Shown here: positions 52,545-61,487 of the stretch, piece by piece | Numbering within the stretch: position 1 is the first letter of the stretch | Layout: every line of letters begins with the position of its first letter | DNA from: Stenotrophomonas maltophilia | GTDB lineage: Bacteria > Pseudomonadota > Gammaproteobacteria > Xanthomonadales > Xanthomonadaceae | Assembly: GCF_002138415.1 (NCBI RefSeq) | Contig: NZ_CP015612.1 | Coordinates: 3,264,001 to 3,328,000 of the forward strand | Length of the DNA stretch: 64,000 bases | Direction: 5' to 3' | The notes under the pieces: generated by a model | Told to the model about the DNA's origin: nothing | What the model saw: the letters and a program-made list of their open reading frames with translations, nothing else | The model's database searches: none | Program-made: the position numbers and the translations under genes

Positions 52545-54485
52545 ATGCCGCATCCCACCCGCGCCCTGGCCGCCGCCATCGCCGCGTTGTTCCTGTTCAG
52601 CGCCGTACCGTCGGCCGAAGCAGCGAAGAAGAAGGCCAGCCGCCCTGCCACCGCGCAGACCCGCCAGGCCGCCAAGCCCAAGGCCAGGCCCGCCCGCGCC
52701 ACCGCGCCGGCCCGTGGCAGTTCGGCGCGCCGCGCCACGCCGCGTCCGGTCGCACCGGCCCGGGCCGTACCCAAGCAGGTGCAGCTGGAGCGCCTGTACG
52801 ACGAATACTGGGATGCCTCGATGCGGTTGAACCCGCTGCAGGCGACCTTCCAGGGCGAACCCCGCTACAACGACCAGCTGCCCAACATCCTGTCCGCCGC
52901 ATGGCGCCAGCAATCGCACGACTTCACCACCGAGTGGCTGGGCAAGGTCGAGAAACTCGGCAGCGACGGCCTGCAGGGCCAGGACCTGCTCAGCTACGAG
53001 ATCTTCGTTCGCGATGCGCGCGCCTCGCTGGCCGCCGAGCGCTACCCGAGCTGGATGATGCCGATCAGCCAGTACTACAACATCGGCAGCATCATGGCGA
53101 TCCTCGGTGCCGGTGCCGGCGCACAGCCGTTCAACACCGTGCAGGACTACGACACCTGGTCGCGCCGTTCGCTGGGCATTCCCGAGCTGTTCGACCAGGC
53201 CATCGACAACATGCGCCAGGGCATGAAGGCCGGCGTGGTACAGCCGCGCGACCTGATGGAGAAGGTGCTGCCGCAGCTGGATGCGGTCATCAAGCCGACC
53301 GCTGAAGAGAGCATCTTCTGGTCGCCGATCCGCACCATGCCCAACACCATCGCAGCCGAGGACAAGGCGCGCATCAGTGCCGAGTACAAGCGCATGATCG
53401 AACTGCGCATCATGCCGGCCTACCGCGCCCTGCGCGGTTTCATCGCCACCGAATACCTGCCCGCCACGCGCGCCAGCAGTGGCCTCGGCGCACTGCCCGA
53501 TGGCCAGGCCTGGTACGCCAACCTGATCGTGCAGACCACTGCCAGCGACCAGACCGCCGCGCAGCTGCACGCGCTGGGCGAACAGCGCGTGCAGGAGCTG
53601 CAGGCACAGATCGCCACCGTGATGAAGGACGCCAAGCTGCGCGGCACGCCGGCCAAACTGCTGCGCAGCATGCGCAATGACCGCCAGTTCCAGTACGGCG
53701 ACGCCAATGCGCTGATCAACCGCTACCGCCAGGTACAGCAGCAGGTCAATGCGCGCCTGCCGCAGGTGCTCGATACGCTGCCCAAGTCCACGCTGGACGT
53801 GCGCGCAGTGGAACCGGAGCGTGCACTGACCGCCGCCGCAGCGGCCTATCAACCGTCGGCCGCCGGGCAACCCGGCGTGCTGTACGTGAATACCCGCGAC
53901 CTGCCCAGCCGCAAGCGCTGGAACGTGCCGGTGCAGTACCTGCATGAAGCGATCCCCGGCCACCACGTGCAGCTGGGCCTGCAGCAGGAGCTGGCCAAGC
54001 TGCCGCGCTTCCGCCGCCTCGGTGGCGACCTCGCCTTCGTCGAAGGCTGGGGCCTGTACGCGGAAACGCTGGGCGAGAACCTGGGCATCTACACCGATCC
54101 CTACGACCGCATCGGCTATCTGTACTCGCGCCTGCTGCGTGCCGCCCGCGTAGTGGCCGACACCGGCGTGAACGCGCAGGGCTGGAGCAAGCAGCAGGCC
54201 GTGGCCTACCTGCAGAAGACCGTGGACATGAGCAGCGACGACGCCAACGCCGAAGTCGAGCGGATCATGGCCCAGCCCGGCCAGGCGCTGTCCAACGTGG
54301 CCGGACTGACCACCATTGTCGCCCTGCGCGACAAGGCCAAGGCACGCCAGGGTGCCGCCTTCGACCTGCGCCGCTTCCACGCCGAACTGCTGAAGGACGG
54401 CTCGATGCCGCTGGACGTGCTGGACCGCAAGATGGAACGCTGGATGGCACAGCCGGCCAGCGCCACACCCACGCCTTCACCCTGA
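52545..54485 (+). CDS. DUF885 family protein (putative metallopeptidase)
   Basis: Exported protein of 646 aa with a signal peptide (about 1-27) followed by a basic, alanine/proline-rich linker (about 28-75). The DUF885 domain fills the rest. The zinc-like motif is YLHEAIPGHHVQLGLQQE, followed by FVEGWGLYAETLGENLG, which fits the gluzincin-type peptidases proposed for this family. It would cleave peptides in the periplasm. It is followed 17 nt later by a serine hydrolase and then a VOC gene, likely one operon. Confidence 0.88.
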   Translation: MPHPTRALAAAIAALFLFSAVPSAEAAKKKASRPATAQTRQAAKPKARPARATAPARGSSARRATPRPVAPARAVPKQVQLERLYDEYWDASMRLNPLQATFQGEPRYNDQLPNILSAAWRQQSHDFTTEWLGKVEKLGSDGLQGQDLLSYEIFVRDARASLAAERYPSWMMPISQYYNIGSIMAILGAGAGAQPFNTVQDYDTWSRRSLGIPELFDQAIDNMRQGMKAGVVQPRDLMEKVLPQLDAVIKPTAEESIFWSPIRTMPNTIAAEDKARISAEYKRMIELRIMPAYRALRGFIATEYLPATRASSGLGALPDGQAWYANLIVQTTASDQTAAQLHALGEQRVQELQAQIATVMKDAKLRGTPAKLLRSMRNDRQFQYGDANALINRYRQVQQQVNARLPQVLDTLPKSTLDVRAVEPERALTAAAAAYQPSAAGQPGVLYVNTRDLPSRKRWNVPVQYLHEAIPGHHVQLGLQQELAKLPRFRRLGGDLAFVEGWGLYAETLGENLGIYTDPYDRIGYLYSRLLRAARVVADTGVNAQGWSKQQAVAYLQKTVDMSSDDANAEVERIMAQPGQALSNVAGLTTIVALRDKAKARQGAAFDLRRFHAELLKDGSMPLDVLDRKMERWMAQPASATPTPSP

Positions 54486-54502
54486 CCCACTCCGGAGCCG
54501 CC

Positions 54503-55573
54503 ATGCGCCCTGCCGCCGCCCTGTTCGCCGTCGTGCTGGGCCTGCTACCACTGGCAAGCGCCGCCGCACCGGTGCTGACCCCACCGGATGCGGGCATCGA
54601 CGGCCTGATGCAGGCCTACGATGGCCAGGTACCCGGCGCCGCCGTGCTGGTACTGCACGACGGGCAACCGGTATTCCGCCGCGGCTACGGCCTGGCGGTG
54701 GTCGAGGACGGTTCCGCGGTCACCGCGGCCAGCAACTTCCGGCTGGCCTCGGTCAGCAAGCAGTTCACCGCTGCGGCGGTACTGCTGCTGGTGGAAGACG
54801 GCCGGCTGGGGCTGGACCAACCTGCCCGGCAGTGGCTGCCCGAGCTGCCACCGGCAGCGGCAACCATCACGATCCGCCAGCTGCTCTCGCATACCGGTGG
54901 CCTGCTCGACTACGAAGACCTGATGGACCCGGCCGACGCCCGCCAGGTGCATGACGCCGACGTGCTGACCCTGCTGTCGCACGAGGACCGGCTGAATTTC
55001 GCACCCGGCACGCAGTACCGCTACAGCAACAGCGGCTATGCGTTGCTGGCACTGATCGTCGGCCGCGCCTCCGGCCAGGATTTCGCGAGCTTTCTGCAGC
55101 AGCGCATCTTCCGCCCACTGGGCATGGCGCATACCGTGGCCCACCAGGATGGCGTGGACACGGTCGCCGCACGCGCCTATGGCTACAGCTGGATCGATGG
55201 CCGTTGGCAGCGCACCGACCAGAGCACCACCAGCGCCGTGCTCGGCGATGGCGGCATCTATTCCTCGCTGGACGACCTGGCCCGCTGGGATGCGGCGCTG
55301 TACGACGACCGCCTGCTCTCGAGGGCCTCGCGCCGCGCGATGTTCAGCCCGGCAACGGCAACACCCGAACCGGATGTGCCGCACTACGGCTTCGGCTGGC
55401 GCCTGAATGGCCCGGTGCAATGGCACAGCGGCGAGAGCATCGGCTTCCGCAACGTGATCGTGCGCCATCCGGAGAGGCACCTGACCGTGATCGTGCTGAC
55501 CAACCGCAACGATCCCGAGCCGTATCCGCTGGCGCAGAAGATCGCCCAGCGCTGGCTGGACACCCTGCAATGA
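54503..55573 (+). CDS. Serine hydrolase, class-C beta-lactamase-like
   Basis: Exported protein of 356 aa of the beta-lactamase/DD-peptidase-like family (AmpC/EstB fold). A signal peptide ends near residue 22. The nucleophile motif is SVSK in NFRLASVSKQFTAAAVLLLV, the tyrosine motif YSNSGY, and the C-terminal HSG is in VQWHSGESIGFRN. These proteins are usually esterases or D-peptidases rather than true beta-lactamases; the substrate is not clear. It overlaps the VOC gene by 4 nt and follows the DUF885 peptidase. Confidence 0.9.
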   Translation: MRPAAALFAVVLGLLPLASAAAPVLTPPDAGIDGLMQAYDGQVPGAAVLVLHDGQPVFRRGYGLAVVEDGSAVTAASNFRLASVSKQFTAAAVLLLVEDGRLGLDQPARQWLPELPPAAATITIRQLLSHTGGLLDYEDLMDPADARQVHDADVLTLLSHEDRLNFAPGTQYRYSNSGYALLALIVGRASGQDFASFLQQRIFRPLGMAHTVAHQDGVDTVAARAYGYSWIDGRWQRTDQSTTSAVLGDGGIYSSLDDLARWDAALYDDRLLSRASRRAMFSPATATPEPDVPHYGFGWRLNGPVQWHSGESIGFRNVIVRHPERHLTVIVLTNRNDPEPYPLAQKIAQRWLDTLQ

Positions 55574-55974
55574 CCCCCGGTTCCGACGCCCTGCTGGGCA
55601 TCCACCACGCTGCGCTGATCTGCAGCGACTACGCACGCTCGAAGGACTTCTACGTGCGCATCCTCGGCCTGCGCGTGCTGGCCGAGAACCATCGCGCCGA
55701 GCGCGACTCCTGGAAGCTGGACCTGGCCCTGCCCGACGGCGGCCAGCTGGAGCTGTTCTCCTTCCCCTCACCACCACCGCGCCCCAGCCGCCCCGAAGCC
55801 CAGGGCCTGCGCCACCTCGCGTTCCGGGTGGCTGCACTGGAACCCTTCATCCAGCGCCTGGCCGCGCATGGCGTCGCCTGCGAACCGATCCGCGTGGACG
55901 AATACACCGGCCGCCGCTTCACCTTCTTCGCCGACCCCGACGGCCTGCCGCTGGAGCTGTACGAAGCCGGTTGA
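55570..55974 (+). CDS. VOC family protein (GloA2/YaeR-like)
   Basis: Small glyoxalase-fold protein of 134 aa, closest to the SMU1112c/YaeR (GloA2) group. It has GIHHAALICSDYARSKDFYV at the N-terminus, LPDGGQLELFSFPSPPPRPS in the middle and TFFADPDGLPLELYEAG at the end. The histidine and glutamates fit a metal site. True glyoxalase I activity is unproven. The ATG overlaps the serine hydrolase stop (ATGA), so it is the third gene of that operon. Confidence 0.88.
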   Translation: MTPGSDALLGIHHAALICSDYARSKDFYVRILGLRVLAENHRAERDSWKLDLALPDGGQLELFSFPSPPPRPSRPEAQGLRHLAFRVAALEPFIQRLAAHGVACEPIRVDEYTGRRFTFFADPDGLPLELYEAG

Positions 55975-55992
55975 GCGTTTTCAATCGTGATT

Positions 55993-56040
55993 CATCCATG
56001 CATGCATGGATCTACGTGTCGACCAAGGTCGACACCCACC
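55993..56040. repeat. Two REP-type palindromes
   Basis: CATCCATGCATGCATGGATC plus TAC (55993-56015) is directly followed by GTGTCGACCAAGGTCGACAC plus CCACC (56016-56040). Both are inverse-oriented SMAG-like units. With the composite element downstream they fill the 368-bp gap between the VOC gene and the DUF2147 gene. Confidence 0.7.
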
Positions 56041-56063
56041 AAGAGCAGGTCGTTCCATTCCGG

Positions 56064-56255
56064 CAGATCGCAGGACTCTGTCGAAGGCGGGGTGGGTCCG
56101 GTTGCGGGGGCGTGAGCCGCATGGATGCGGCGACCGAGCTTACAGGGACGTACTTGCAGCGCCCCCCGCAACCGGACCCACCCCGCCATCCACGGAATGG
56201 CCGCTTTTGCCGTTGCCGTTGCTGTTGCCTCTGCGGGTGCAGGGCGCAGCCCTGC
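56064..56255 (-). repeat. Composite long-hairpin element, copy 3
   Basis: Same orientation and borders as copy 2. The left border is CAGATCGCAGGACTCTGTCG. The arms are 25 nt and perfectly complementary (56086-56110 and 56163-56187), and the loop is again 52 nt. GCCGCAT/ATGCGGC forms the inner stem around two bases. The flank carries GCCGTTGCCGTTGCTGTTGC and the border palindrome GCAGGGCGCAGCCCTGC (56239-56255). It lies about 38 kb from copies 1 and 2. Confidence 0.75.
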
Positions 56256-56342
56256 AAAGCCCCCCCTTCCCCATACCCCGCCGAATGGGTATACAGTCGT
56301 CCCATGCCGGCAGCGTGCCGGAATGAACCCTGGGAGGGGACC

Positions 56343-56786
56343 ATGCGCAACACCTTCAAGACCCTGCTGCTGGCACTGCCGCTGTGCCTGGCCGCCCTGT
56401 CGGCGCAGGCCGCCGACGGCGCCGCCGGCCGCTGGAAGACCATCGACGACAAGACCGGCAAGGTGAAGTCGATCGTCGAGATCAGCCAGGCCGCCAATGG
56501 CACGCTGACCGGCAAGGTGGTCGACATCCTGCACTCGGACAAGGGCCCGAACCCGGTCTGCGACGGCTGTGAAGGCGCCAACAGGAACAAGCCGGTGAAG
56601 GGCATGACCATCCTCTGGAACCTGAAGGCCGACGGCGCCAACAAGTGGTCCGGCGGCACCATCCTTGACCCGGCCAACGGCAAGACCTACAAGTCGAAGA
56701 TGGAACTGCAGCCCGGCGGCACCAAGCTGGACGTGTCCGGCTGCATCGCCTTCATCTGCCGCGCGCAGACCTGGCAGCGCGAATAA
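56343..56786 (+). CDS. DUF2147 domain-containing exported protein
   Basis: Exported protein of 147 aa with a signal peptide (1-21, ending AQA). The DUF2147 core spans about 25-147: AGRWKTIDDKTGKVKSIVEI, then a CDGC motif and KPVKGMTILWNLKADG, ending CIAFICRAQTWQRE. The four cysteines may form disulfides. Family function unknown. The ATG has GGGAGGGG upstream. It sits just after the composite repeat and before metG. Confidence 0.9.
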   Translation: MRNTFKTLLLALPLCLAALSAQAADGAAGRWKTIDDKTGKVKSIVEISQAANGTLTGKVVDILHSDKGPNPVCDGCEGANRNKPVKGMTILWNLKADGANKWSGGTILDPANGKTYKSKMELQPGGTKLDVSGCIAFICRAQTWQRE

Positions 56787-56888
56787 GCGCCCCCGTCCCC
56801 GCTTCATCCCCGTGACCCGGCCCCGGCCGGGTCACCTCGTTGCGGGCATGCGATAATCTGCGGTTCCCCTCGGCTTCACCCCGCGACC

Positions 56889-58970
56889 ATGACCCGTACC
56901 GCGCTCGTCACCACCGCCCTGCCCTACGCCAACGGCCCGCTGCATCTGGGCCACCTGGTCGGCTACATCCAGGCCGACATCTGGGTGCGTGCGCGGCGAA
57001 TGAGCGGCGGCAAGGCCTGGTTCGTCTGCGCCGACGACACCCACGGCACGCCGATCATGCTGGCTGCGGAAAAGGCCGGGGTTACCCCGGAAACCTTCAT
57101 CGCCAACATCCAGGCCAGCCACGAACGTGACTTCGCCGCCTTCGGCGTGGCCTTCGACCACTACGACTCGACCAATTCGGCGGCCAACAAGGCGCTGACC
57201 GAGCAGTTCTACCTGAAGCTGGAAGCGGACGGGCACATCAGCCGCCGTTCGGTGGCGCAGTTCTACGACCCGGCCAAGGGCATGTTCCTGCCCGACCGCT
57301 ACGTCAAGGGCATCTGCCCGAACTGCGGCAGCCCCGACCAGTACGGCGACAACTGCGAAGTCTGCGGTGCCACCTATGCACCGACCGACCTGAAGGAGCC
57401 GCGTTCGGTCATCTCCGGTGCCACGCCGGAAATGCGCGATTCGGAGCACTTCTTCTTCGAGGTGGGCCACTTCGATGCGTTCCTGCGCGAATGGCTGGCC
57501 GGCGATGTCGCCCTGCCGGGCGTGAAGGCCAAGCTGGGTGAGTGGCTCAATGCCGAAGGTGGCCTGCGCGCGTGGGACATCTCGCGCGATGCGCCGTACT
57601 TCGGTTTCCAGATTCCTGGCCAGCCGGGCAAATACTTCTACGTCTGGCTGGATGCGCCGATCGGCTACCTGTCCAGCTTCCAGACCCTGTGCGGCAAGCT
57701 CGGCGAAGACTTCGAAGCGCACCTGCGCGCCGGCACCGCCACCGAGCTGCACCACTTCATCGGCAAGGACATCGTCAACTTCCACGGCCTGTTCTGGCCG
57801 GCGGTGCTGCACGGTACCGGCCACCGCGCGCCGACCCGCCTGCACGTCAACGGCTACCTGACCGTGGACGGCGCCAAGATGAGCAAGTCGCGCGGCACCT
57901 TCGTGATGGCGCGTACCTTCCTCGATGCCGGCCTGGAGCCGGAAGCGCTGCGCTATTACTACGCCGCCAAGTCCGGCGGCGGCGTCGACGATCTCGACCT
58001 GAACCTGGGTGACTTCATCGCGCGCGTCAACGCCGACCTGGTCGGCAAGTTCGTCAACCTGGCCAGCCGCTGCGCCGGCTTCATCAGCAAGCGCTTCGAC
58101 GGCCTGCTGGCCGCACAGCTGCCCGATGCGGCGCAGTACCAGCGCTTCGTCGATGGTTTGGCGCCGATCCGTGAAGCCTACGAACGCAACGACCCGGCCG
58201 CGGCGATCCGCCTGACCATGACCCTGGCCGACGAAGCCAACCGCTACATCGACGACGTCAAGCCGTGGGTCATCGCCAAGCAGGAAGGCGCCGATGCGCA
58301 GCTGCAGGCGGTGTGCAGCCAGGGCCTGAACCTGTTCCGCGTGCTGGTCACTGCCCTGAAGCCGGTGCTGCCGGCCACCGCCGCGCAGGCCGAGGCCTTC
58401 TTGGCCGCGCCGGTAAACGACTGGACCGACCTGGTACAGCCGCTGCTGGGCCACCGCATCACCGACTACACCCCGCTGTTCACCCGTATCGACCCGAAGA
58501 AGATTGACGCCATGATCGACGCCTCCAAGGACACCCTGCAGCCGGCCACCGTTGCCGCCCCCACCGCCAAGACCGAAGTGGTCAAGCCGGCCGCACCGGC
58601 ACCGGCCAAGGACGAAGCCAAGAGCGCCGACACCCCGGCCTACATCGGCATCGACGATTTCGCCAAGCTCGACCTGCGCATCGGCAAGGTGCTGGTGTGC
58701 GAGTTCGTGGAAGGTTCGGACAAGCTGCTGCGCTTCGAGCTGGACGCTGGCGAGCTGGGCAAGCGCCAGATCTTCTCCGGCATCCGCGCCAGCTACGGCG
58801 AGCCGGAGAAGCTGGTCGGCCGCAGCGTGGTGTTCATCGCCAACCTGGCTCCGCGCAAGATGCGCTTCGGTCTGAGCGAGGGCATGATCCTGTCGGCCGG
58901 TTTCGACGGCGGCGCGCTGGCACTGCTGGACGCCGACAGCGGCGCGCAGCCGGGCATGCCGGTCCGCTGA
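56889..58970 (+). CDS. metG: Methionyl-tRNA synthetase
   Basis: Class I synthetase of 693 aa. The HIGH motif is in NGPLHLGHLVGYIQAD near residue 20. A zinc knuckle CPNCGSPDQYGDNCEVCG lies near 142-159, and the KMSKSRGTF motif near residue 333. The C-terminal 100 residues form a tRNA-binding OB domain (DLRIGKVLVCEFVEGSDKLL), with an alanine/proline-rich linker before it. Both are normal for MetG of this group. It is likely cotranscribed with the downstream phosphatase gene. Confidence 0.97.
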   Translation: MTRTALVTTALPYANGPLHLGHLVGYIQADIWVRARRMSGGKAWFVCADDTHGTPIMLAAEKAGVTPETFIANIQASHERDFAAFGVAFDHYDSTNSAANKALTEQFYLKLEADGHISRRSVAQFYDPAKGMFLPDRYVKGICPNCGSPDQYGDNCEVCGATYAPTDLKEPRSVISGATPEMRDSEHFFFEVGHFDAFLREWLAGDVALPGVKAKLGEWLNAEGGLRAWDISRDAPYFGFQIPGQPGKYFYVWLDAPIGYLSSFQTLCGKLGEDFEAHLRAGTATELHHFIGKDIVNFHGLFWPAVLHGTGHRAPTRLHVNGYLTVDGAKMSKSRGTFVMARTFLDAGLEPEALRYYYAAKSGGGVDDLDLNLGDFIARVNADLVGKFVNLASRCAGFISKRFDGLLAAQLPDAAQYQRFVDGLAPIREAYERNDPAAAIRLTMTLADEANRYIDDVKPWVIAKQEGADAQLQAVCSQGLNLFRVLVTALKPVLPATAAQAEAFLAAPVNDWTDLVQPLLGHRITDYTPLFTRIDPKKIDAMIDASKDTLQPATVAAPTAKTEVVKPAAPAPAKDEAKSADTPAYIGIDDFAKLDLRIGKVLVCEFVEGSDKLLRFELDAGELGKRQIFSGIRASYGEPEKLVGRSVVFIANLAPRKMRFGLSEGMILSAGFDGGALALLDADSGAQPGMPVR

Positions 58971-59033
58971 TGCCCGCAGCGGGCGTGGCCTCGGCCGCGC
59001 CCGCCGGCAGCACCGGCTACCGGAGGCAACGCG

Positions 59034-59639
59034 ATGGGAAGCAACGGAATGGAACTGGCGCTGTTCGACTTCGACCACACCGTGACCACCTGCGATACCT
59101 ATGGCCGTTTCCTGCGCCGCGTGGCCACCGCCGAACAGCTGGCGCAGGCGTGGTGGAAGGTCGGCCCGTGGCTGGGTGCGTACAAGCTGAAACTGATCTC
59201 GGCCGAACGCATCCGCGCGCGCGTCACCCGCCTGACCTTCAGCGACCGCCACAGCGATGACATCGCCACGCTGGCGGCCGGTTTCTCGCGTGAGTTCCTG
59301 CCCGACGTGGTCCGCCCGGAAATGCTGGAGCAGATCCGCTGGCACAAGGAACAGCAGCACACCGTGGTGATCGTGTCCGGCTCGCTGGACCTGTACCTGC
59401 GGCCGTGGTGCGAGCAGCTCGGCCTGCAGTTGATCTGCAACCGGCTGGAAAGCCAGGACGGTCGTCTGACTGGTCGCTATGCCGGTGGCGACTGCGGCCC
59501 GCGCAAGGTCGAGCACATCCGCCGCCAGTTCGATCTGTCGCGCTACGTGCGCATCCATGCCTACGGTGACAGTTCCGAAGACAAGCCGATGCTGGCGCTG
59601 GCCCACGAGCGCTGGTTCCGTGGCAAACCCCTGAAGTAA
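59034..59639 (+). CDS. HAD-IB family phosphatase
   Basis: Cytoplasmic HAD-superfamily hydrolase of 201 aa. Motif I is ALFDFDHTVTTCDT with both aspartates. Motif II is VVIVSGSLDLYLRPW, with the helix from about 25 to 80 as the IB cap. Motif III/IV includes YGDSSEDKPML. Similar proteins dephosphorylate phosphoserine-like or phospholipid substrates; the specific one is unknown. The ATG at 59034 has GGAGG 7 nt upstream; an ATG at 59049 is an alternative. It lies between metG and the RnfB-like gene. Confidence 0.88.
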   Translation: MGSNGMELALFDFDHTVTTCDTYGRFLRRVATAEQLAQAWWKVGPWLGAYKLKLISAERIRARVTRLTFSDRHSDDIATLAAGFSREFLPDVVRPEMLEQIRWHKEQQHTVVIVSGSLDLYLRPWCEQLGLQLICNRLESQDGRLTGRYAGGDCGPRKVEHIRRQFDLSRYVRIHAYGDSSEDKPMLALAHERWFRGKPLK

Positions 59640-59663
59640 CCCAACGCGCAGCCTTCGCCACGC

Positions 59664-60077
59664 ATGAGCCTGATCCCGCCCCTGACCGAACGCCTCGACC
59701 GCCTGCTGCCGCAGACCCAATGCGGGCAATGCGGCTACGACGGCTGCCGCCCGTACGCGCAGGCGATGGCGCGCGGCGAGGTGGGCGTGGACCGCTGCCC
59801 ACCGGGTGGCGATGCCGGTGCACGGGCGCTGGCGCAGGTGTTGGGCGTCCCGGCGATTCCGTTCGATCGTTCGCGCGGCGAGCACAAGGCGGCTCAGGTG
59901 GCATTGATCGTGGAAGCCGACTGCATCGGCTGCACCAAGTGCATCCAGGCCTGCCCGGTGGATGCCATCGTCGGCGGTGCCAAGTACATGCACACGGTCA
60001 TTGCCGATCTGTGCACCGGCTGCGAGCTGTGCATTCCACCGTGTCCGGTGGATTGCATCGAGCTGGTGCGCCCGTAA
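59664..60077 (+). CDS. RnfB-like iron-sulfur protein
   Basis: Protein of 137 aa related to RnfB/RsxB. A four-cysteine 4Fe-4S domain (Cys20, Cys23, Cys28, Cys45) is followed by two ferredoxin clusters in [12 protein letters not shown] and [12 protein letters not shown]. The N-terminal transmembrane helix of classical RnfB is missing, so it is probably soluble. No rnfA, C, D, G or E gene is in the window. It may be a stand-alone electron carrier. The IS element begins 15 nt after its stop. Confidence 0.88.
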   Translation: MSLIPPLTERLDRLLPQTQCGQCGYDGCRPYAQAMARGEVGVDRCPPGGDAGARALAQVLGVPAIPFDRSRGEHKAAQVALIVEADCIGCTKCIQACPVDAIVGGAKYMHTVIADLCTGCELCIPPCPVDCIELVRP

Positions 60078-60092
60078 CAGGGGGTCAGGTCC

Positions 60093-61440
60093 TGAGGTAT
60101 CCCCACGTTTTCATGGCAGCAAAGTCATTTGGTCCAAGGCCTTCCCTGGGGGCGAGCGCAGAAGATCAAGCCACCGTGCCGGTGGCCCTAGGGGCCAGCC
60201 TCTGACTAGTGCCTCGCGCCCAACGCGTGGGGTGGAATAGCGTTTGCGGGTGCTTTTGCTGGGCCAAAGCCAGTGGGCGATGTCTGCCGCTTCACACACC
60301 AAGCCGGCCAGCCAGCTGACGAAGGTGGCCAGCGTGCTGATCAGGAGCAGGATCTGCAGCCTGGGCCCTTGCCGGGTCAGACTGTCTTCCAAGGCATGCC
60401 CGTAGCGGTGTGATTTGAGATCTCGAAAGGCCAGTTCGATCTGCATCCGGCGGGCATAGAGGTTAACCAACTGTCGGGCGCTGGCCTGACTCAATTCGGG
60501 CGCGGCCACGATAAGCCAAGGCTCTCGCTCACGAGCGGCAGCCTTCAGGCTCACCGCCGAACGAGAGGCCTGCTGTGGAGTACGGCGGGTGGATTTTTTG
60601 CGGCCCTTACGCGTTTTGGAACACAGCACCACGCGGCAGGCCAGCGGCGAGCTGCGGTTGACCAGCGCTGGCGGGAGCTCGCGTGGCACGGTCCTGGCTC
60701 TGGCGTGCAGGGTGCGGCTGTCATGCCAGTGTTCCGGGTAGTTGGGGGCCTCCTGAAGTTTGATGCGCGTTGCTCCACGCAGACGCCCCACCCAGTGCCA
60801 GCCCAGCGCAGAAACCGCGCGAAACCAAGGGGTCCGGAACCCAGCATCGGTCACCAGAATCGGAGTTACCCCTTCTGGAATGAGCTTGCGCAATTGCTGC
60901 AGAAAATGCCTCTCGGCCTCGGCGGAGCCTTGTTCTTTCCCGCGAACAATCATGTCCAGCAGCGTCAGCGTGCGGCCGCCCACGGGAACCGCCGCGCGAA
61001 GCAAGCACCAGCTTTTGTCCGGCTTCAAGTCAGACCAGTCGATGAGGATGACCGGCTGTGGGCCACGTAGCAGCCAGCGAGCCATGTCAGCCTCAATGGC
61101 ACTGCGTTCGCCATGTAGATGCCGATTCCCCAACAGGCGATCAAACGCCTTGAGGGGAGCTCGTACACGCTCGGCCCCAGGCCACGCTCGAGCGATATCG
61201 GTCAAGGTCAACCGTCGCCCAACGATCAGCGCTTGCACCGCGCTGAGAAGGGCCCGCATGCGCAGGACATGCATGGCCGATAGTGAGTTGGGCAAGCACT
61301 TCTGCAATACTTGGCTGGCGCGCATGACCGCATTCTTCTTTTGGTTTAGTCACCTTGAAGGCTGCGGCATGCGCGCACTTGTTTCCAGAGCCTGATGCGT
61401 AAGCCATTGCTCTGTCTGAGGAAAACGTGGGGATACCTCA
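60093..61440. mobile_element. IS4-family insertion sequence, 1348 bp
   Basis: The element has perfect 20-bp terminal inverted repeats, TGAGGTATCCCCACGTTTTC, at 60093-60112 and inverted at 61421-61440. It is flanked by an 11-bp direct repeat, GGGTCAGGTCC (60082-60092 and 61441-61451), the target duplication. It carries one transposase gene on the minus strand that looks intact. It has split a palindromic repeat of the GGGGTCAG type: rejoined, the flanks give arms of about 18 nt around a TTC loop. Confidence 0.9.
60111..61325 (-). CDS. IS4 family transposase
   Basis: DDE transposase of 404 aa. The catalytic aspartates are in VILIDWSDLKPDK and PILVTDAGFRTP. The IS4 signature Y-x2-R-x3-E-x6-K is met by YARRMQIELAFRDLKSHRYG. 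The N-terminal part (1-90) is helical DNA-binding. The reading frame is open throughout and ends inside the right-hand inverted repeat of the coding strand, so the gene appears functional. The ATG at 61325 is a normal start. Confidence 0.93.
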   Translation of the reverse strand: MRASQVLQKCLPNSLSAMHVLRMRALLSAVQALIVGRRLTLTDIARAWPGAERVRAPLKAFDRLLGNRHLHGERSAIEADMARWLLRGPQPVILIDWSDLKPDKSWCLLRAAVPVGGRTLTLLDMIVRGKEQGSAEAERHFLQQLRKLIPEGVTPILVTDAGFRTPWFRAVSALGWHWVGRLRGATRIKLQEAPNYPEHWHDSRTLHARARTVPRELPPALVNRSSPLACRVVLCSKTRKGRKKSTRRTPQQASRSAVSLKAAAREREPWLIVAAPELSQASARQLVNLYARRMQIELAFRDLKSHRYGHALEDSLTRQGPRLQILLLISTLATFVSWLAGLVCEAADIAHWLWPSKSTRKRYSTPRVGREALVRGWPLGPPARWLDLLRSPPGKALDQMTLLP

Positions 61441-61487
61441 GGGTCAGGTCCCTTTCCTTCGGAGAGGGATCTGACCCCGTTCAATGA

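Noticed and set aside
54503..55573. Serine hydrolase as a beta-lactamase resistance gene
   Set aside because: It has SxxK and YxN-like motifs but is in a peptidase/VOC operon without an AmpR-type regulator, and the family is mostly esterases and peptidases.
56832..59993. Minus-strand open frame of 1053 codons
   Set aside because: It is the complement of metG and the phosphatase gene. The composition is that of a codon-bias shadow.
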